Shown here: piece after piece, positions 8,772 through 17,265 of the stretch
Position numbering within the stretch: position 1 is the first letter of the stretch
How the letters are laid out: every line of letters starts with the position of its first letter
Assembly (NCBI GenBank): GCA_964514055.1
Contig: CAZEPB010000006.1
Span: 12,924-76,923 of the forward strand
Source of the DNA: SG8-32-3 sp964514055
GTDB taxonomy: Archaea > Thermoproteota > Bathyarchaeia > Bathyarchaeales > Bathycorpusculaceae
Length of the DNA stretch: 64,000 bases
Direction: 5' to 3'
Program-made: the position numbers and the translations under genes
Notes under the pieces: model-generated
What the model was told of the DNA's origin: nothing
The model's database searches: none
The model's input: only the letters and a program-made list of their open reading frames with translations

Positions 8772-11051
8772 TTGCGTGTTAAAATCAACGTTACAGGCAT
8801 CGTTCAAGGCGTCGGCTTTCGTCCCTTCGTTTACCGCGTAGCAGTGCGAAACAGGTTGGCGGGTTACGTGCGCAACCGTGGCGACGCAGGAGTAGAAATC
8901 CTCTTAGAAGGCAATGAGCAAAGCATCCAGAATTTTCTGCGTGACCTGAAAGAGAAAAAACCCCCATTAGCCCAAATCCACAACGTAATTACCAGAACGC
9001 TCACAGGCAAAAATGAACACGAAAAATTTACCATCTACAAAAGTTCCGAAGAAACAGAGCTTTCAGGCTCGGTTATCCCGCCAGACATCGCCATCTGCGA
9101 CGACTGCCTGCGAGAACTGCGCGACCCGAAAGACCACCGGTTCGAGTATTTCTTCATCACCTGCACAAATTGCGGTCCCCGCTTTACCATCATCGAGCGT
9201 TTGCCGTACGACCGCGAAAACACCACCATGCGCGAGTTCCCGATGTGCAGCTTCTGCCAGAAAGAGTACAGTGACCCGCTGAACAGGCGCTTTCACGCGC
9301 AAACCGTGGCGTGCCCCACGTGCGGTCCCAAAGCTTACTTGACAACAAGCAGCGGCGAACAGGTTCAGCACGCAGACCCCGTGCGCGAAGCTGGAAAACT
9401 GCTCAATGAAGGCGCAATCTTAGCCGTAAAAGGCTACGGCGGCTTCCACGTTGCCGCGTCCACAACCAGAGACGAGCCATTACAGGCACTTCGAAGAGCG
9501 AAGCACAGAAAAGCCAAACCCTTCGCCATCATGGCTCGCAGCTTGGAAGCGGCAAAATCTTTCGCCGAAGTAACTTCGAAGGAAGAAGCGCTGCTCACTT
9601 CTTACGCGCGTCCGATAGTGCTGCTCAACAAGCGTGGCGATTACAGCCTTTCGCCGCTGGTGGCGCCTGACCTGCACAACGTCGGCGTGATGCTGCCCTA
9701 CACCGGGTTGCATTACATGCTCTTCGACCGCGTGGACGACAAGGCGTTCGTGATGACCAGCGCGAATCCGCCTAACCAACCCATCGTAAAGGATAACGAC
9801 GAAGCCCTGCGCACGCTGGGCAACACGGTGGATTATTTCCTGTTTCACAACCGCAAAATCGCCTATCGCTGCGACGACTCCGTAATGCGCGTCCACGGCA
9901 CCCAGCAGTCGTTTATCAGGCGAAGCCGAGGCTACGCGCCCGCACCCCTGATGCTGAAGGAAAAAGCCCGGCGCTGCGTCGTAGGCTTAGGCGGCGAACT
10001 CAACAATACGTCGTGCGTTCTGTTCGAGAACAAGGCGTTCATCAGCCAGCACTTAGGCGACGTGGAAAACATCGAAACCCGAGCGTTCCTCCAAGAAGCC
10101 ACAAACCACCTGATTCGCCTGACCAACAGCCGCGTGGAAGCCGTAGCCTGCGATTTGCATCCGAAATTCACAACCACCGCTCTCGCGAGGGAGCTGGCGG
10201 AAGCGAACGGTTGGCACATCATCCAAGTGCAGCACCACCACGCCCACGTGGCGGCGTTGATGATGGAACACGCAGTAAACGAGATAGTCGGCGTAACTTG
10301 TGACGGCTATGGGTACGGCGTTGACGGCGGCGCGTGGGGCGGCGAAATCCTGCTTTGCACCCGTGAGTCCGCGGGGTTCAAGCGGTTAGCGCATCTGGAA
10401 AAGCAGCCTTTGCTCGGCGGAGACGTGGCTACCCGTTACCCATTGCGCATAGCGGCGGGAATTCTAAGCAAAAAAGTAAACGTTGCAGACTGGCTTCGTG
10501 AGCACAGCGGGCATTTGCCTCACGGCGAAACCGAGGCGAAACTGATCCTTCAACAGTTGCAAAAAGGCGTCGGTGTCACTGAAACCACGAGTTGCGGCAG
10601 GGTCTTAGACGCGGTTGCCGCTGTCCTCGGCGTGTGTTATGAGCGCACTTATGAAGGTGAGCCAGCCATGAAGCTGGAATCCGCCGCCATAAACGGCAAA
10701 GACGTGCTGAACATGAAGCCCATAACAGATGGTGACGTGTTGGACACGACGCAGATGCTTCTGGCGGTGTTTGAGAATCTCGGCAAGGTGCCTGTTGCGG
10801 ATTTGGCTTATTCCGCTCACGCTTACTTAGCCCGAGGCTTGGCTTCCTTAGCCGTACAGAAGGCGTTGGAACACGGCGTCAAAGCCTTGGGTTTTTCGGG
10901 CGGCACTGCCTCCAACTGGATACTGTCTGATGTCATGCGGCGGACGGTGGAGGCTGCGGGTTTGCGGTTTCTGGTTCATGAGGCTGTTCCTCCAGGTGAC
11001 GGCGGCGTCTCTTTTGGGCAGGCGGTTGTAGGTGGTTTTTTCAGGTTTTAG
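8772..11051 (+). CDS. hypF: Carbamoyltransferase HypF, [NiFe]-hydrogenase maturation
   Basis: A 759-residue full-length HypF, which makes the carbamoyl group that becomes the cyanide ligands of the NiFe site. Domain order: acylphosphatase (residues 1-90, GIVQGVGFRPFVYR), a zinc-finger pair (about 105-185, CDDCLREL, CTNCGPRF, CSFCQKEY, CPTCGPK), a YrdC-like domain (about 200-380, AVKGYGGFHVA, KPFAIMAR) and a Kae1-like domain (from about 395, GGELNNTSC, QHHHAHVAALM, GFSGGTASN, PPGDGGVSFGQA). Translation begins at TTG 8772, the only start that keeps the acylphosphatase intact. It heads a hypF-hypC-hypD series. Confidence 0.96.
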   Translation: MRVKINVTGIVQGVGFRPFVYRVAVRNRLAGYVRNRGDAGVEILLEGNEQSIQNFLRDLKEKKPPLAQIHNVITRTLTGKNEHEKFTIYKSSEETELSGSVIPPDIAICDDCLRELRDPKDHRFEYFFITCTNCGPRFTIIERLPYDRENTTMREFPMCSFCQKEYSDPLNRRFHAQTVACPTCGPKAYLTTSSGEQVQHADPVREAGKLLNEGAILAVKGYGGFHVAASTTRDEPLQALRRAKHRKAKPFAIMARSLEAAKSFAEVTSKEEALLTSYARPIVLLNKRGDYSLSPLVAPDLHNVGVMLPYTGLHYMLFDRVDDKAFVMTSANPPNQPIVKDNDEALRTLGNTVDYFLFHNRKIAYRCDDSVMRVHGTQQSFIRRSRGYAPAPLMLKEKARRCVVGLGGELNNTSCVLFENKAFISQHLGDVENIETRAFLQEATNHLIRLTNSRVEAVACDLHPKFTTTALARELAEANGWHIIQVQHHHAHVAALMMEHAVNEIVGVTCDGYGYGVDGGAWGGEILLCTRESAGFKRLAHLEKQPLLGGDVATRYPLRIAAGILSKKVNVADWLREHSGHLPHGETEAKLILQQLQKGVGVTETTSCGRVLDAVAAVLGVCYERTYEGEPAMKLESAAINGKDVLNMKPITDGDVLDTTQMLLAVFENLGKVPVADLAYSAHAYLARGLASLAVQKALEHGVKALGFSGGTASNWILSDVMRRTVEAAGLRFLVHEAVPPGDGGVSFGQAVVGGFFRF

Positions 11052-11100
11052 ACCATACTCTTTTTATCGCCGTTCTTGCCCGTGTTTATGTTGATACAGC

Positions 11101-11334
11101 ATGTGTTTGGCGATTCCAGCGCGTGTCATGCGCGTAGACGGCGGCAAAGCCCAAGTGGACTTCGGAGAAGGCGTTTTGCGAGATGTTAATGTGACGCTTG
11201 TGGACGCCAAAGTGGGCGAATACGTTTTGGTGCACGCCGGCTACGCCATTCAAATAGTGGATGAGAAAGACGCCTTGGAAACGTTAGCCTTGTGGAAGGA
11301 GATTCTCGCGTTCGAAAAGGAACAGGACAGCTGA
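11101..11334 (+). CDS. hypC: Hydrogenase maturation chaperone HypC
   Basis: A 77-residue HypC, the small chaperone that carries the Fe(CN)2CO unit with HypD and delivers it to the hydrogenase large subunit. The N-terminal MCLAIPARV has the essential Cys2, exposed after Met removal. The rest is an OB-type fold (VDFGEGVLRDVNVTLVDAKVGEYVLVHAGYAI). Forty-nine bases separate it from hypF and six from hypD, so the three genes form one unit. Confidence 0.96.
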   Translation: MCLAIPARVMRVDGGKAQVDFGEGVLRDVNVTLVDAKVGEYVLVHAGYAIQIVDEKDALETLALWKEILAFEKEQDS

Positions 11335-11340
11335 GCGGGA

Positions 11341-12429
11341 ATGGCTGAGAAATTCAGGCTTAGAGACCCAGCGCTGGCAAAGAATATAGCAAGGAAAATC
11401 AGGGAAGTCGCGCCGAAAAACGAAACCGTGAAGTTCTGCCATGTCTGCGGCACCCACGAGTGGACCATAACGCATTACGGTTTGCGCAGCCTTCTGCCAC
11501 GGAACGTTGAGGTCATCGCGGGTCCAGGCTGCCCCGTGTGCATAGTGCCAGCCGCCGAGATTGACGAAGCGGTGCAGTTAGCCCAAAAAGGCATCGTCAT
11601 AACGTGTTTCGGCGATGTTCTGCGCGTGCCAGGAAGCCACATGAGCCTGCTGGAGGCGAAGGCAGCGGGCGCGGACGTCCGCATCGTCTATGGTGTTTCT
11701 GACGCGGTTGAAATGGCTCGGCGCGAACAGGATAAGGAGTTCACGTTTTTCGCGGTGGGTTTCGAAACCACTGCGCCGTCTACAGCGGTTGAGGCGCTTG
11801 GGAAGCCACCTGAAAACTTTAGTTTCTTGGTTTCACACCGTTTGATTCCGCCTGCCATGGAACTGTTGCTGGGCGTGGGCGACCTGCAGATTGACGGATT
11901 TATCGCTCCTGGACACGTGAGCGCTATTATTGGCTTGAAGCCGTACGAGCTTTTTCCGCGGGTTTATCGCATGCCCACTGTGGTGGCTGGTTTTGAACCC
12001 ATAGATGTTTTGATGGGAATTTACATGCTTGTGAAGCAGCAGGCTGAAGGCACAGCGCGGCTGGAAAACGAGTACACGCGCATAGTGAAGTGGGAAGGAA
12101 ACCCGAAAGCGCTGGAAATGATGGACAAGGCGTTTGCGGTTACGGGCGGAAACTGGCGCGGTATAGGTAGGCTGCCCGATTCAGCGTTGAAGCTGCGTGA
12201 AGCGCTTGCGGCGTACGATGCGCGTGAGAAGTTCGGCGTTCATGTGGAGCAGGGCAAGGATATTCTGCTTGGCTGCGAGTGTCACTTGGTGATTATTGGC
12301 AAGATTAAGCCTGACGAGTGCCCGATGTTCATGAAGGCTTGCACGCCGCAAAAACCCGTGGGCGCCTGCATGGTGAGCAGCGAAGGCACCTGCAGAGTCT
12401 GGGCCACAACAGCCACTCGTTCCACGTAA
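11341..12429 (+). CDS. hypD: Hydrogenase maturation protein HypD
   Basis: A 362-residue HypD, the [4Fe-4S] scaffold on which the Fe(CN)2CO group is assembled with HypC. Motifs: CHVCGTHE with the essential cysteines (about residue 37), GPGCPVC (about 62), FGFETTAPST-type motif seen as AVGFETTAPST, GFIAPGHVSAIIG, and C-terminal cluster cysteines in GCECHL, KACTPQKPVGACMVSSEGTC. The last dozen residues after that Cys are not family-like but short. It converges with hypE, the stops being four bases apart. Confidence 0.95.
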   Translation: MAEKFRLRDPALAKNIARKIREVAPKNETVKFCHVCGTHEWTITHYGLRSLLPRNVEVIAGPGCPVCIVPAAEIDEAVQLAQKGIVITCFGDVLRVPGSHMSLLEAKAAGADVRIVYGVSDAVEMARREQDKEFTFFAVGFETTAPSTAVEALGKPPENFSFLVSHRLIPPAMELLLGVGDLQIDGFIAPGHVSAIIGLKPYELFPRVYRMPTVVAGFEPIDVLMGIYMLVKQQAEGTARLENEYTRIVKWEGNPKALEMMDKAFAVTGGNWRGIGRLPDSALKLREALAAYDAREKFGVHVEQGKDILLGCECHLVIIGKIKPDECPMFMKACTPQKPVGACMVSSEGTCRVWATTATRST

Positions 12430-12432
12430 AAG

Positions 12433-13500
12433 TTAACATATTCTTGGCACGGGGTCGCCTACGGGTCGGGCGATGATTCTTTTGCCGCCTACCGCTGTCT
12501 GCATGGCTACGCCCTTGAACTCCTTGGTGGCTTCGCCGATTATCTGGGCGTCCTTGCCTTCAGCGGTCTGCTTCAGCCAGTTCAGCACTTGTTCCGCCTT
12601 GGCTGGTACGGCGCCGATTACGATTTTTCCTTCGTTGCCGACTTCCAGCGGGTCTAAACCCAGCATTTCAGACGCGGCGCGCACATCTTCTCTGATGGGA
12701 ATTTTGTCTTCGTGGATGAGTATGCCTACTTCTGATTTTTCGCTGAACTCATTCAAAGCGTCAGCCAACCCACCCCGTGTGGGATCTTTTATGGCAACGA
12801 CTCCGCCAATCTCGCCGAGCATGCGCTGAATCAAGCGGTTTAAGGGCTTAACGTCGCTTTTTATTTCGCTTCCGAAGGTTAGCCCCTGCTGCGCCGAGAG
12901 CACAGCCAAACCGTGGTCGCCTATAGTTCCCAACAGAATTATCTTGTCGCCCACGCTCAGGTTAGAGTCCAGAAGCCAACGCGCCTCGAAGCCGCTTCGG
13001 TGCTGCCTGACCACCTGCAGGTTGCTTTCCAACGCTGGGGTTCTTCTGCCGACTCCCGACACGTTCATAACGCAGCCGCCCAAGCTGCCCTTCTCAACCA
13101 CCTTGGTGTCACCCGTGACTATGCCAACGTTCGCTTCGACGCATGTCTGCCGCATACTCGCCAAAATCCTCTCAAGGTCGGAAAACGCCAGCCCCTCCTC
13201 TAAAACCAAGCCGCACGCCAAAGCGTACGGTTCAGCGCCCAAACATGCGATGTCGTTGACGGTGCCTGAGATGGCTATGCGCCCGATGTCTCCGCCTGGA
13301 AAGAATATGGGCTTAACGGCGTGCGAGTCGCTCTTGAGCACGATGTCGCCTACGACAGCCGCGTCGTCCATGGCTTCAAGCGGAACCTCAGCGTTGCCCA
13401 CGCCCCCAAAATACTTTACAACGTAGTTTTTAACCAAGTCGTGCATGACGGTGCCGCCAGCACCGTGCAGCATGGTAATCGCGTCTTTTTTCTCGCTCAT
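12433..13500 (-). CDS. hypE: Hydrogenase maturation protein HypE
   Basis: A 355-residue AIR-synthase-like ATPase that dehydrates the carbamoyl group on its C-terminal Cys to a thiocyanate, the cyanide donor for the NiFe site. The protein begins MSEKKDAITMLHGAGG, the typical HypE N terminus, and ends PVGDPVPRIC with the acceptor Cys as last residue. ATP/Mg motifs are GDIVLKSDSHAVKPIFFPGGD and KDPTRGGLADALNE. ATG 13500 is preferred over an upstream start that would add about 25 unrelated residues. Unlike its partners it is on the minus strand, convergent with hypD. Confidence 0.95.
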   Translation of the reverse strand: MSEKKDAITMLHGAGGTVMHDLVKNYVVKYFGGVGNAEVPLEAMDDAAVVGDIVLKSDSHAVKPIFFPGGDIGRIAISGTVNDIACLGAEPYALACGLVLEEGLAFSDLERILASMRQTCVEANVGIVTGDTKVVEKGSLGGCVMNVSGVGRRTPALESNLQVVRQHRSGFEARWLLDSNLSVGDKIILLGTIGDHGLAVLSAQQGLTFGSEIKSDVKPLNRLIQRMLGEIGGVVAIKDPTRGGLADALNEFSEKSEVGILIHEDKIPIREDVRAASEMLGLDPLEVGNEGKIVIGAVPAKAEQVLNWLKQTAEGKDAQIIGEATKEFKGVAMQTAVGGKRIIARPVGDPVPRIC

Positions 13501-13636
13501 TTGTCTTGGCCTTCGTGTAGGTCTAACCTTTAAAGTGGAACATAAACACATCGCAGCAACAGAGAACTTTTTCACGTTGCTTTTCGCTTGTAAAGAGACT
13601 GTACCTACCTGAAAATAGTAAAAATAAGGTTGCAGG

Positions 13637-14506
13637 CTATTTTCTTTTCGTGAGGTATATTAGCAAGCCTAAGCCTGCGCCGATTACTGCCGCTGCGACG
13701 GCTACGCCTATTACTATTTCTTGTTCTGTTTGTTGAGGTTCCTGCGAAGGCTTCGGCGTCTGATCTGGTGTCGGCGTTGTTGCAGGTGGAGAAGTCGGTG
13801 TTGGATTTGGAAGCGTCTGGGGTGATATTAGTGTTGGGTATGGTGAACTGTCGATCGTGCTTGCGTAGGTGTTGCTGGAGGTTGTACTTTTGCTGATGGT
13901 TACTGTCAGGGTATTGCTCCACCCACTATCTTCACCATTCAATATGCGATAAGGCCATGTTCCAACGAATCCCCATGTTTCAAAGCCAATAACCGCCTTA
14001 ACTTGGAAATCTATGACAGCGCCCTCTTGAAACATTCTAGCGTCATATCCGCCAACTGTGAAATTCGTATATTCGGAACCGTATTTTTGCTTTAAGAATT
14101 CAACATATCTGGTTCCAACGAGCGGCATCCATTCGCTTTCGTCTCCGAAGTGCCCTTTATAGCGTATGCTATAGTAGAAGTCAATGTTCAAGTTGCTAGT
14201 TGAGTTGGGATTAGGTATCGTGTAGGGGGTGAAGTGTTGGTTTCTGATTTTGCCTTCCACTCTTATATCGTCGACGTGATAGCCTGGATGTGTGATCTGT
14301 TTTCCTGTGTAGGGGTCAGTGGAATATGTTGTTGGAACATCATAAGAGTAGTCAACTACTTGGATACTAAATTGTGGAACAGACGGCTTGGGTATGCCGT
14401 TGTCACCTGTGGAAGCTTGAACTGTGCCGAAACGAACAACAACTAAAATTAATATGCTTATCAGGGTGGCTGCCAAGAATGCACTCGGGAGTGATTTGTT
14501 GTTCAC
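13637..14506 (-). CDS. Secreted, membrane-anchored surface protein of unknown function
   Basis: A 289-residue protein with an N-terminal signal segment (LAATLISILILVVVRFGTVQA), an ectodomain rich in Tyr, Thr and aromatic beta-strand patterns (about residues 40-220), a Pro/Thr-rich stalk (about 222-258, PTPTSPPATTPTPDQTPKP) and a C-terminal transmembrane helix followed by LTKRK. This layout anchors the protein outside the membrane. The gene uses GTG 14506. I do not recognise the ectodomain. The same signal/stalk/helix/basic-tail plan is used by the peptidase at 46733. Confidence 0.8.
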   Translation of the reverse strand: MNNKSLPSAFLAATLISILILVVVRFGTVQASTGDNGIPKPSVPQFSIQVVDYSYDVPTTYSTDPYTGKQITHPGYHVDDIRVEGKIRNQHFTPYTIPNPNSTSNLNIDFYYSIRYKGHFGDESEWMPLVGTRYVEFLKQKYGSEYTNFTVGGYDARMFQEGAVIDFQVKAVIGFETWGFVGTWPYRILNGEDSGWSNTLTVTISKSTTSSNTYASTIDSSPYPTLISPQTLPNPTPTSPPATTPTPDQTPKPSQEPQQTEQEIVIGVAVAAAVIGAGLGLLIYLTKRK

Positions 14507-14715
14507 GATGCATTCCTCTAACTAGAAATGCCCATGCTCATGATAAAAAGGGTTTTTGTAAAGATTCCTTGACACAATTTTTCTTGACTAAGCCCGCTTA
14601 TGATTACCTATGCCTGCAGAGATTAAATTTTAACCATTCTCAAAAAGGCATAGCAATTTCCCTTTGTCAGAGAAGGCAAAGTCTCTTCAGAGTAGTTTAC
14701 CAGTCTACGCTTTGG

Positions 14716-14766
14716 TTGACTCTATATATAAGTGGGGTATAGACAATTTTTCACGCGCTAGAGAAC
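14716..14766 (+). repeat. Dispersed promoter-like element, copy 3 (divergent)
   Basis: Reads TCTATATATAAGTGGGGTAT, then AGACAATTTTTCACGCGCTAGAGAAC. TATATAAG, TATAGAC and GCGCTAGAG match the family, with a two-base insertion before the GC block. It points toward hypA, whose ATG is about 65 bases downstream. The surrounding gap 14507-14830 holds no credible gene. Confidence 0.6.
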
Positions 14767-14830
14767 AAGCGTTCAAACCAGCCAAGCCTCTGCAATATTC
14801 TTTTAAACCGCTAACCCTTTAGGCTGTTCT

Positions 14831-15229
14831 ATGCACGAATGGGCTTTAGCCGAAGCAGTAATCACAGCTTCACAACAGATTGCTGAAAAAGAAAAACTAC
14901 GAAAAATAAAGGAAGTAACCATCAAAATCGGCGAGCTGCAGCAGGTAGAAGAGGAAATACTCCGCTTCGCGCTTTCACAGCTCAAGCCAGCAAGCTTCAA
15001 AAACGCAGATTTCCACATCAAAAAAGCCAAAACAAAGCTTAAGTGCCGAGTCTGCGGAAACACCTGGCTTTTCACAAAAAACAAACTGGACGAAGAAACC
15101 GCAGAAGCCATACACTTCGTTCCCGAAGTAGCACACGCCTACATCAAATGCCCGAAATGTGGCAGTCCAGACTTTGAAATCGCCGAAGGACGTGGAGTCT
15201 GGCTTGAAAGCATACAAGGAGTCCGATAA
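14831..15229 (+). CDS. hypA: Hydrogenase nickel-insertion protein HypA
   Basis: A 132-residue HypA, which binds nickel and hands it to the hydrogenase large subunit. The N terminus MHEWALAEA carries the Met-His-Glu nickel site. The zinc site is CRVCG and CPKCG separated by an unusually long loop (about 35 residues), the form known from Thermococcus HypA. Only five bases separate it from the downstream ATPase gene, with which it is expected to form the HypAB nickel-delivery complex. Confidence 0.95.
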   Translation: MHEWALAEAVITASQQIAEKEKLRKIKEVTIKIGELQQVEEEILRFALSQLKPASFKNADFHIKKAKTKLKCRVCGNTWLFTKNKLDEETAEAIHFVPEVAHAYIKCPKCGSPDFEIAEGRGVWLESIQGVR

Positions 15230-15234
15230 ACAAG

Positions 15235-15960
15235 ATGGACCCACGAACAACCGTGATAAACGAACGGTTAAAACGAGTAAACAGGATTATCGCCGTTTCA
15301 AGCGGAAAAGGCGGCGTAGGCAAAAGCCTCGTGGCAACCACGCTCGCGTTGACGCTGGTTCACAGAGGCTGCAAAGTCGGACTTTTTGATTTGGACTTCA
15401 CAAGCCCTTCAACTCACCTGATTATGGGCGTTAAAAACGTCCAGCCGAAGGAGGACAAGGGCATAGTTCCTCCAAAAGTTAAAGGCTTAGCTTACATGTC
15501 GCTTGTCCACTTTTCAGGCGACCAAGCCACGCCACTGCGAGGAGCAGATGTTTCAAATGCTTTAATCGAGCTGCTCGCAGTCACACAGTGGGGCGAACTG
15601 GATTTTCTCGTCATAGACATGCCACCAGGCATAAGCGACGCAGTGCTTGACCTTGTGAGGCTGGTGAAGCGCATAGAGTTCTTGATAGTGACCACGCCTT
15701 CGCTGTTGGCTTTTGAAACCGTGAAGAAACAGGTCTGCTTACTGCAGGAGCTGAAGATTCCGATAATCGGCGTTGTGGAAAACATGAAAATGAACAGGGC
15801 AAAAAACATCGAGCAAGAGACGGAAAAACTCGGGGTCAAGTTTCTAGCGGGAGTTCCTTATGACCCTAAAGTGGAAGAGGCTATCGGAGACGAGACAAAG
15901 CTTCTCGATACACGGCTTGCTCAAGGAATCAGCGAGTTAGCTACAAGCAAAATTACATAA
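15235..15960 (+). CDS. hypB: ATPase-type HypB (Mrp/MinD-family P-loop protein)
   Basis: A 241-residue SIMIBI ATPase of the Mrp/MinD group. It has the deviant Walker A SSGKGGVGKS (about residue 21), DLDFTSPSTH with the switch Asp, and VIDMPPGISD as the Walker B region. It lacks the His-rich tail and GTPase motifs of bacterial HypB. In Thermococcales an Mrp-type protein encoded beside hypA replaces GTPase HypB; position and length fit that ATPase-type HypB here. An alternative is a general Fe-S carrier (Mrp/Nbp35), which usually has a C-terminal CxxC that I do not see. Confidence 0.85.
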   Translation: MDPRTTVINERLKRVNRIIAVSSGKGGVGKSLVATTLALTLVHRGCKVGLFDLDFTSPSTHLIMGVKNVQPKEDKGIVPPKVKGLAYMSLVHFSGDQATPLRGADVSNALIELLAVTQWGELDFLVIDMPPGISDAVLDLVRLVKRIEFLIVTTPSLLAFETVKKQVCLLQELKIPIIGVVENMKMNRAKNIEQETEKLGVKFLAGVPYDPKVEEAIGDETKLLDTRLAQGISELATSKIT

Positions 15961-16006
15961 TAAAAAAAGATGTTGCAATCAAGTAAAGAATGTGGGATGC
16001 ACACGT

Positions 16007-16408
16007 TTACTTTGATTTTTTCCGTTTAGACACACTTCGCGTTTTCGATGCGGCAATGGGTCGTGCGAACTGAATTCGTTGCTCTCTCATAAGATTCTCT
16101 GCATTATTGGCTTTGCCGAGTTCTCGCATGTACCAGCCTCTGTCTCGGTAGTAATGCACTCCTACTCCAATTCCAGAAAATATCAACAAAAGACCCGTTA
16201 AGAGTAACGCAATTTCCAGAAACAGCACCTGAGTGGAATCCGAGAGATATGGAATAAACAGGAACCAGCTGGGTTCTCTGCCCATGCCCAGCGATGAGAG
16301 GATGCCGCCTACGAAAAACACTGAACCCGCCAGAAACATCATGTACGCTATTATCTCGTTATGTCGCGATTCTTCTGCTTTTTCGTGCAAATAATCTTGT
16401 ATCGACAT
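16007..16408 (-). CDS. Small membrane protein with two transmembrane helices, unknown function
   Basis: A 133-residue protein. It has a hydrophilic N terminus (MSIQDYLHEKAEE), helices at about 20-40 (IAYMMFLAGSVFFVGGILSSL) and 60-85 (VLFLEIALLLTGLLLIFSGIGVGV), and a basic tail ending SVSKRKKSK. ATG 16408 follows a TATA-like CTTATATG at about 16432-16439. It is divergent from the HAD gene at 16512. No family recognised. Confidence 0.65.
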   Translation of the reverse strand: MSIQDYLHEKAEESRHNEIIAYMMFLAGSVFFVGGILSSLGMGREPSWFLFIPYLSDSTQVLFLEIALLLTGLLLIFSGIGVGVHYYRDRGWYMRELGKANNAENLMREQRIQFARPIAASKTRSVSKRKKSK

Positions 16409-16511
16409 CTGACTTCGAGTAAAGCAATTAATGAAACATATAAGTAAGTCTTATTACGCCAAAATAAAAATTGCAAAAAAGGATTACAAATAACCAAAGG
16501 AGAAACGCTGA

Positions 16512-17249
16512 GTGGCACCCACCAAAGCTGTGATAATGGACTACATCGGCACGTTGGTAAACGCCCGTTACTACGACTTAGATGCTTCACGGAAAAAACT
16601 GCACGAAGCCCTAACGGAAGCAGGATTAGACACGAAGTTGACGGAGTTTCTAAAAGCCTACAAGCAAGCTCATGGGAAATACCGCATAGTTCGCTACGAG
16701 CAGCTGAGAGAAGTCACGAACGCGGTTTGGGTTTGCGAAGCGCTGAACAGCCTCGGATGCACCGTGAACCCAGAAGACTCTCGAATAAAGGTCGCGTTGA
16801 ACGTTTTCTTCCAAAACTACTTGGAGTCCCTTGAGCTCAGACCATACGCCAAGAAGTTACTCGCAAGGATAAAAGAACACTGCAAGCTCGGTTTAATCTC
16901 AAACTTCACTTACGCACCCGTGGTTTACGCCAGCCTCAGAAAACTAGGCATAAACCACTATTTCAACACGGTTCTGGTTTCACACGAAAACGGATGGAGA
17001 AAACCTCACAAGCAAATCTTCCAAGACGCCTTAACAAAACTAAACGTTAAGGCTGAAGAAACGGTTTTCATCGGAGACAGTCCCCTCGAAGACATAAAAG
17101 GCGCAATAGCAACAGGAATAAAAACGGTTTTCGTTCCCTCCCAGTTCTACACACTGAAAAACCTCCACGAAAGCAACCAAAAACCAGACTATGTCGCCAG
17201 AAGTCTCGAAGAAATTTACAAGAACTTCTCAAAACTAATAAGCCAATAG
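16512..17249 (+). CDS. HAD-superfamily hydrolase (subfamily IA)
   Basis: A 245-residue HAD protein. Motif I is VIMDYIGTLV, motif II GLISNFTYAPV, motif III GWRKPHKQIF with the Lys, and motif IV FIGDSPLEDIKGA. The second Asp of the usual DxD in motif I, the general acid/base, is Ile here, while the nucleophile Asp is kept. Translation appears to start at GTG 16512 after AAAGGAG. The family includes phosphatases and dehalogenases; the substrate is unknown. The gene stands alone. Confidence 0.85.
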   Translation: MAPTKAVIMDYIGTLVNARYYDLDASRKKLHEALTEAGLDTKLTEFLKAYKQAHGKYRIVRYEQLREVTNAVWVCEALNSLGCTVNPEDSRIKVALNVFFQNYLESLELRPYAKKLLARIKEHCKLGLISNFTYAPVVYASLRKLGINHYFNTVLVSHENGWRKPHKQIFQDALTKLNVKAEETVFIGDSPLEDIKGAIATGIKTVFVPSQFYTLKNLHESNQKPDYVARSLEEIYKNFSKLISQ

Positions 17250-17265
17250 CCCAGTGCAGCGCACA

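Noticed and set aside
12340..12429. Frameshift at the end of hypD
   Set aside because: The C-terminal tail is unusual, but all catalytic and cluster cysteines are intact and the length is normal, so a shift is not needed.
14374..14742. 122-codon plus-strand frame between the surface protein and hypA
   Set aside because: It overlaps the signal-peptide coding region of the real gene on the other strand and runs into element copy 3; composition is not protein-like.
15235..15960. MinD-like chromosome partition protein
   Set aside because: The five-base link to hypA and the known Mrp-type HypB of Thermococcales make a nickel-delivery role more likely.
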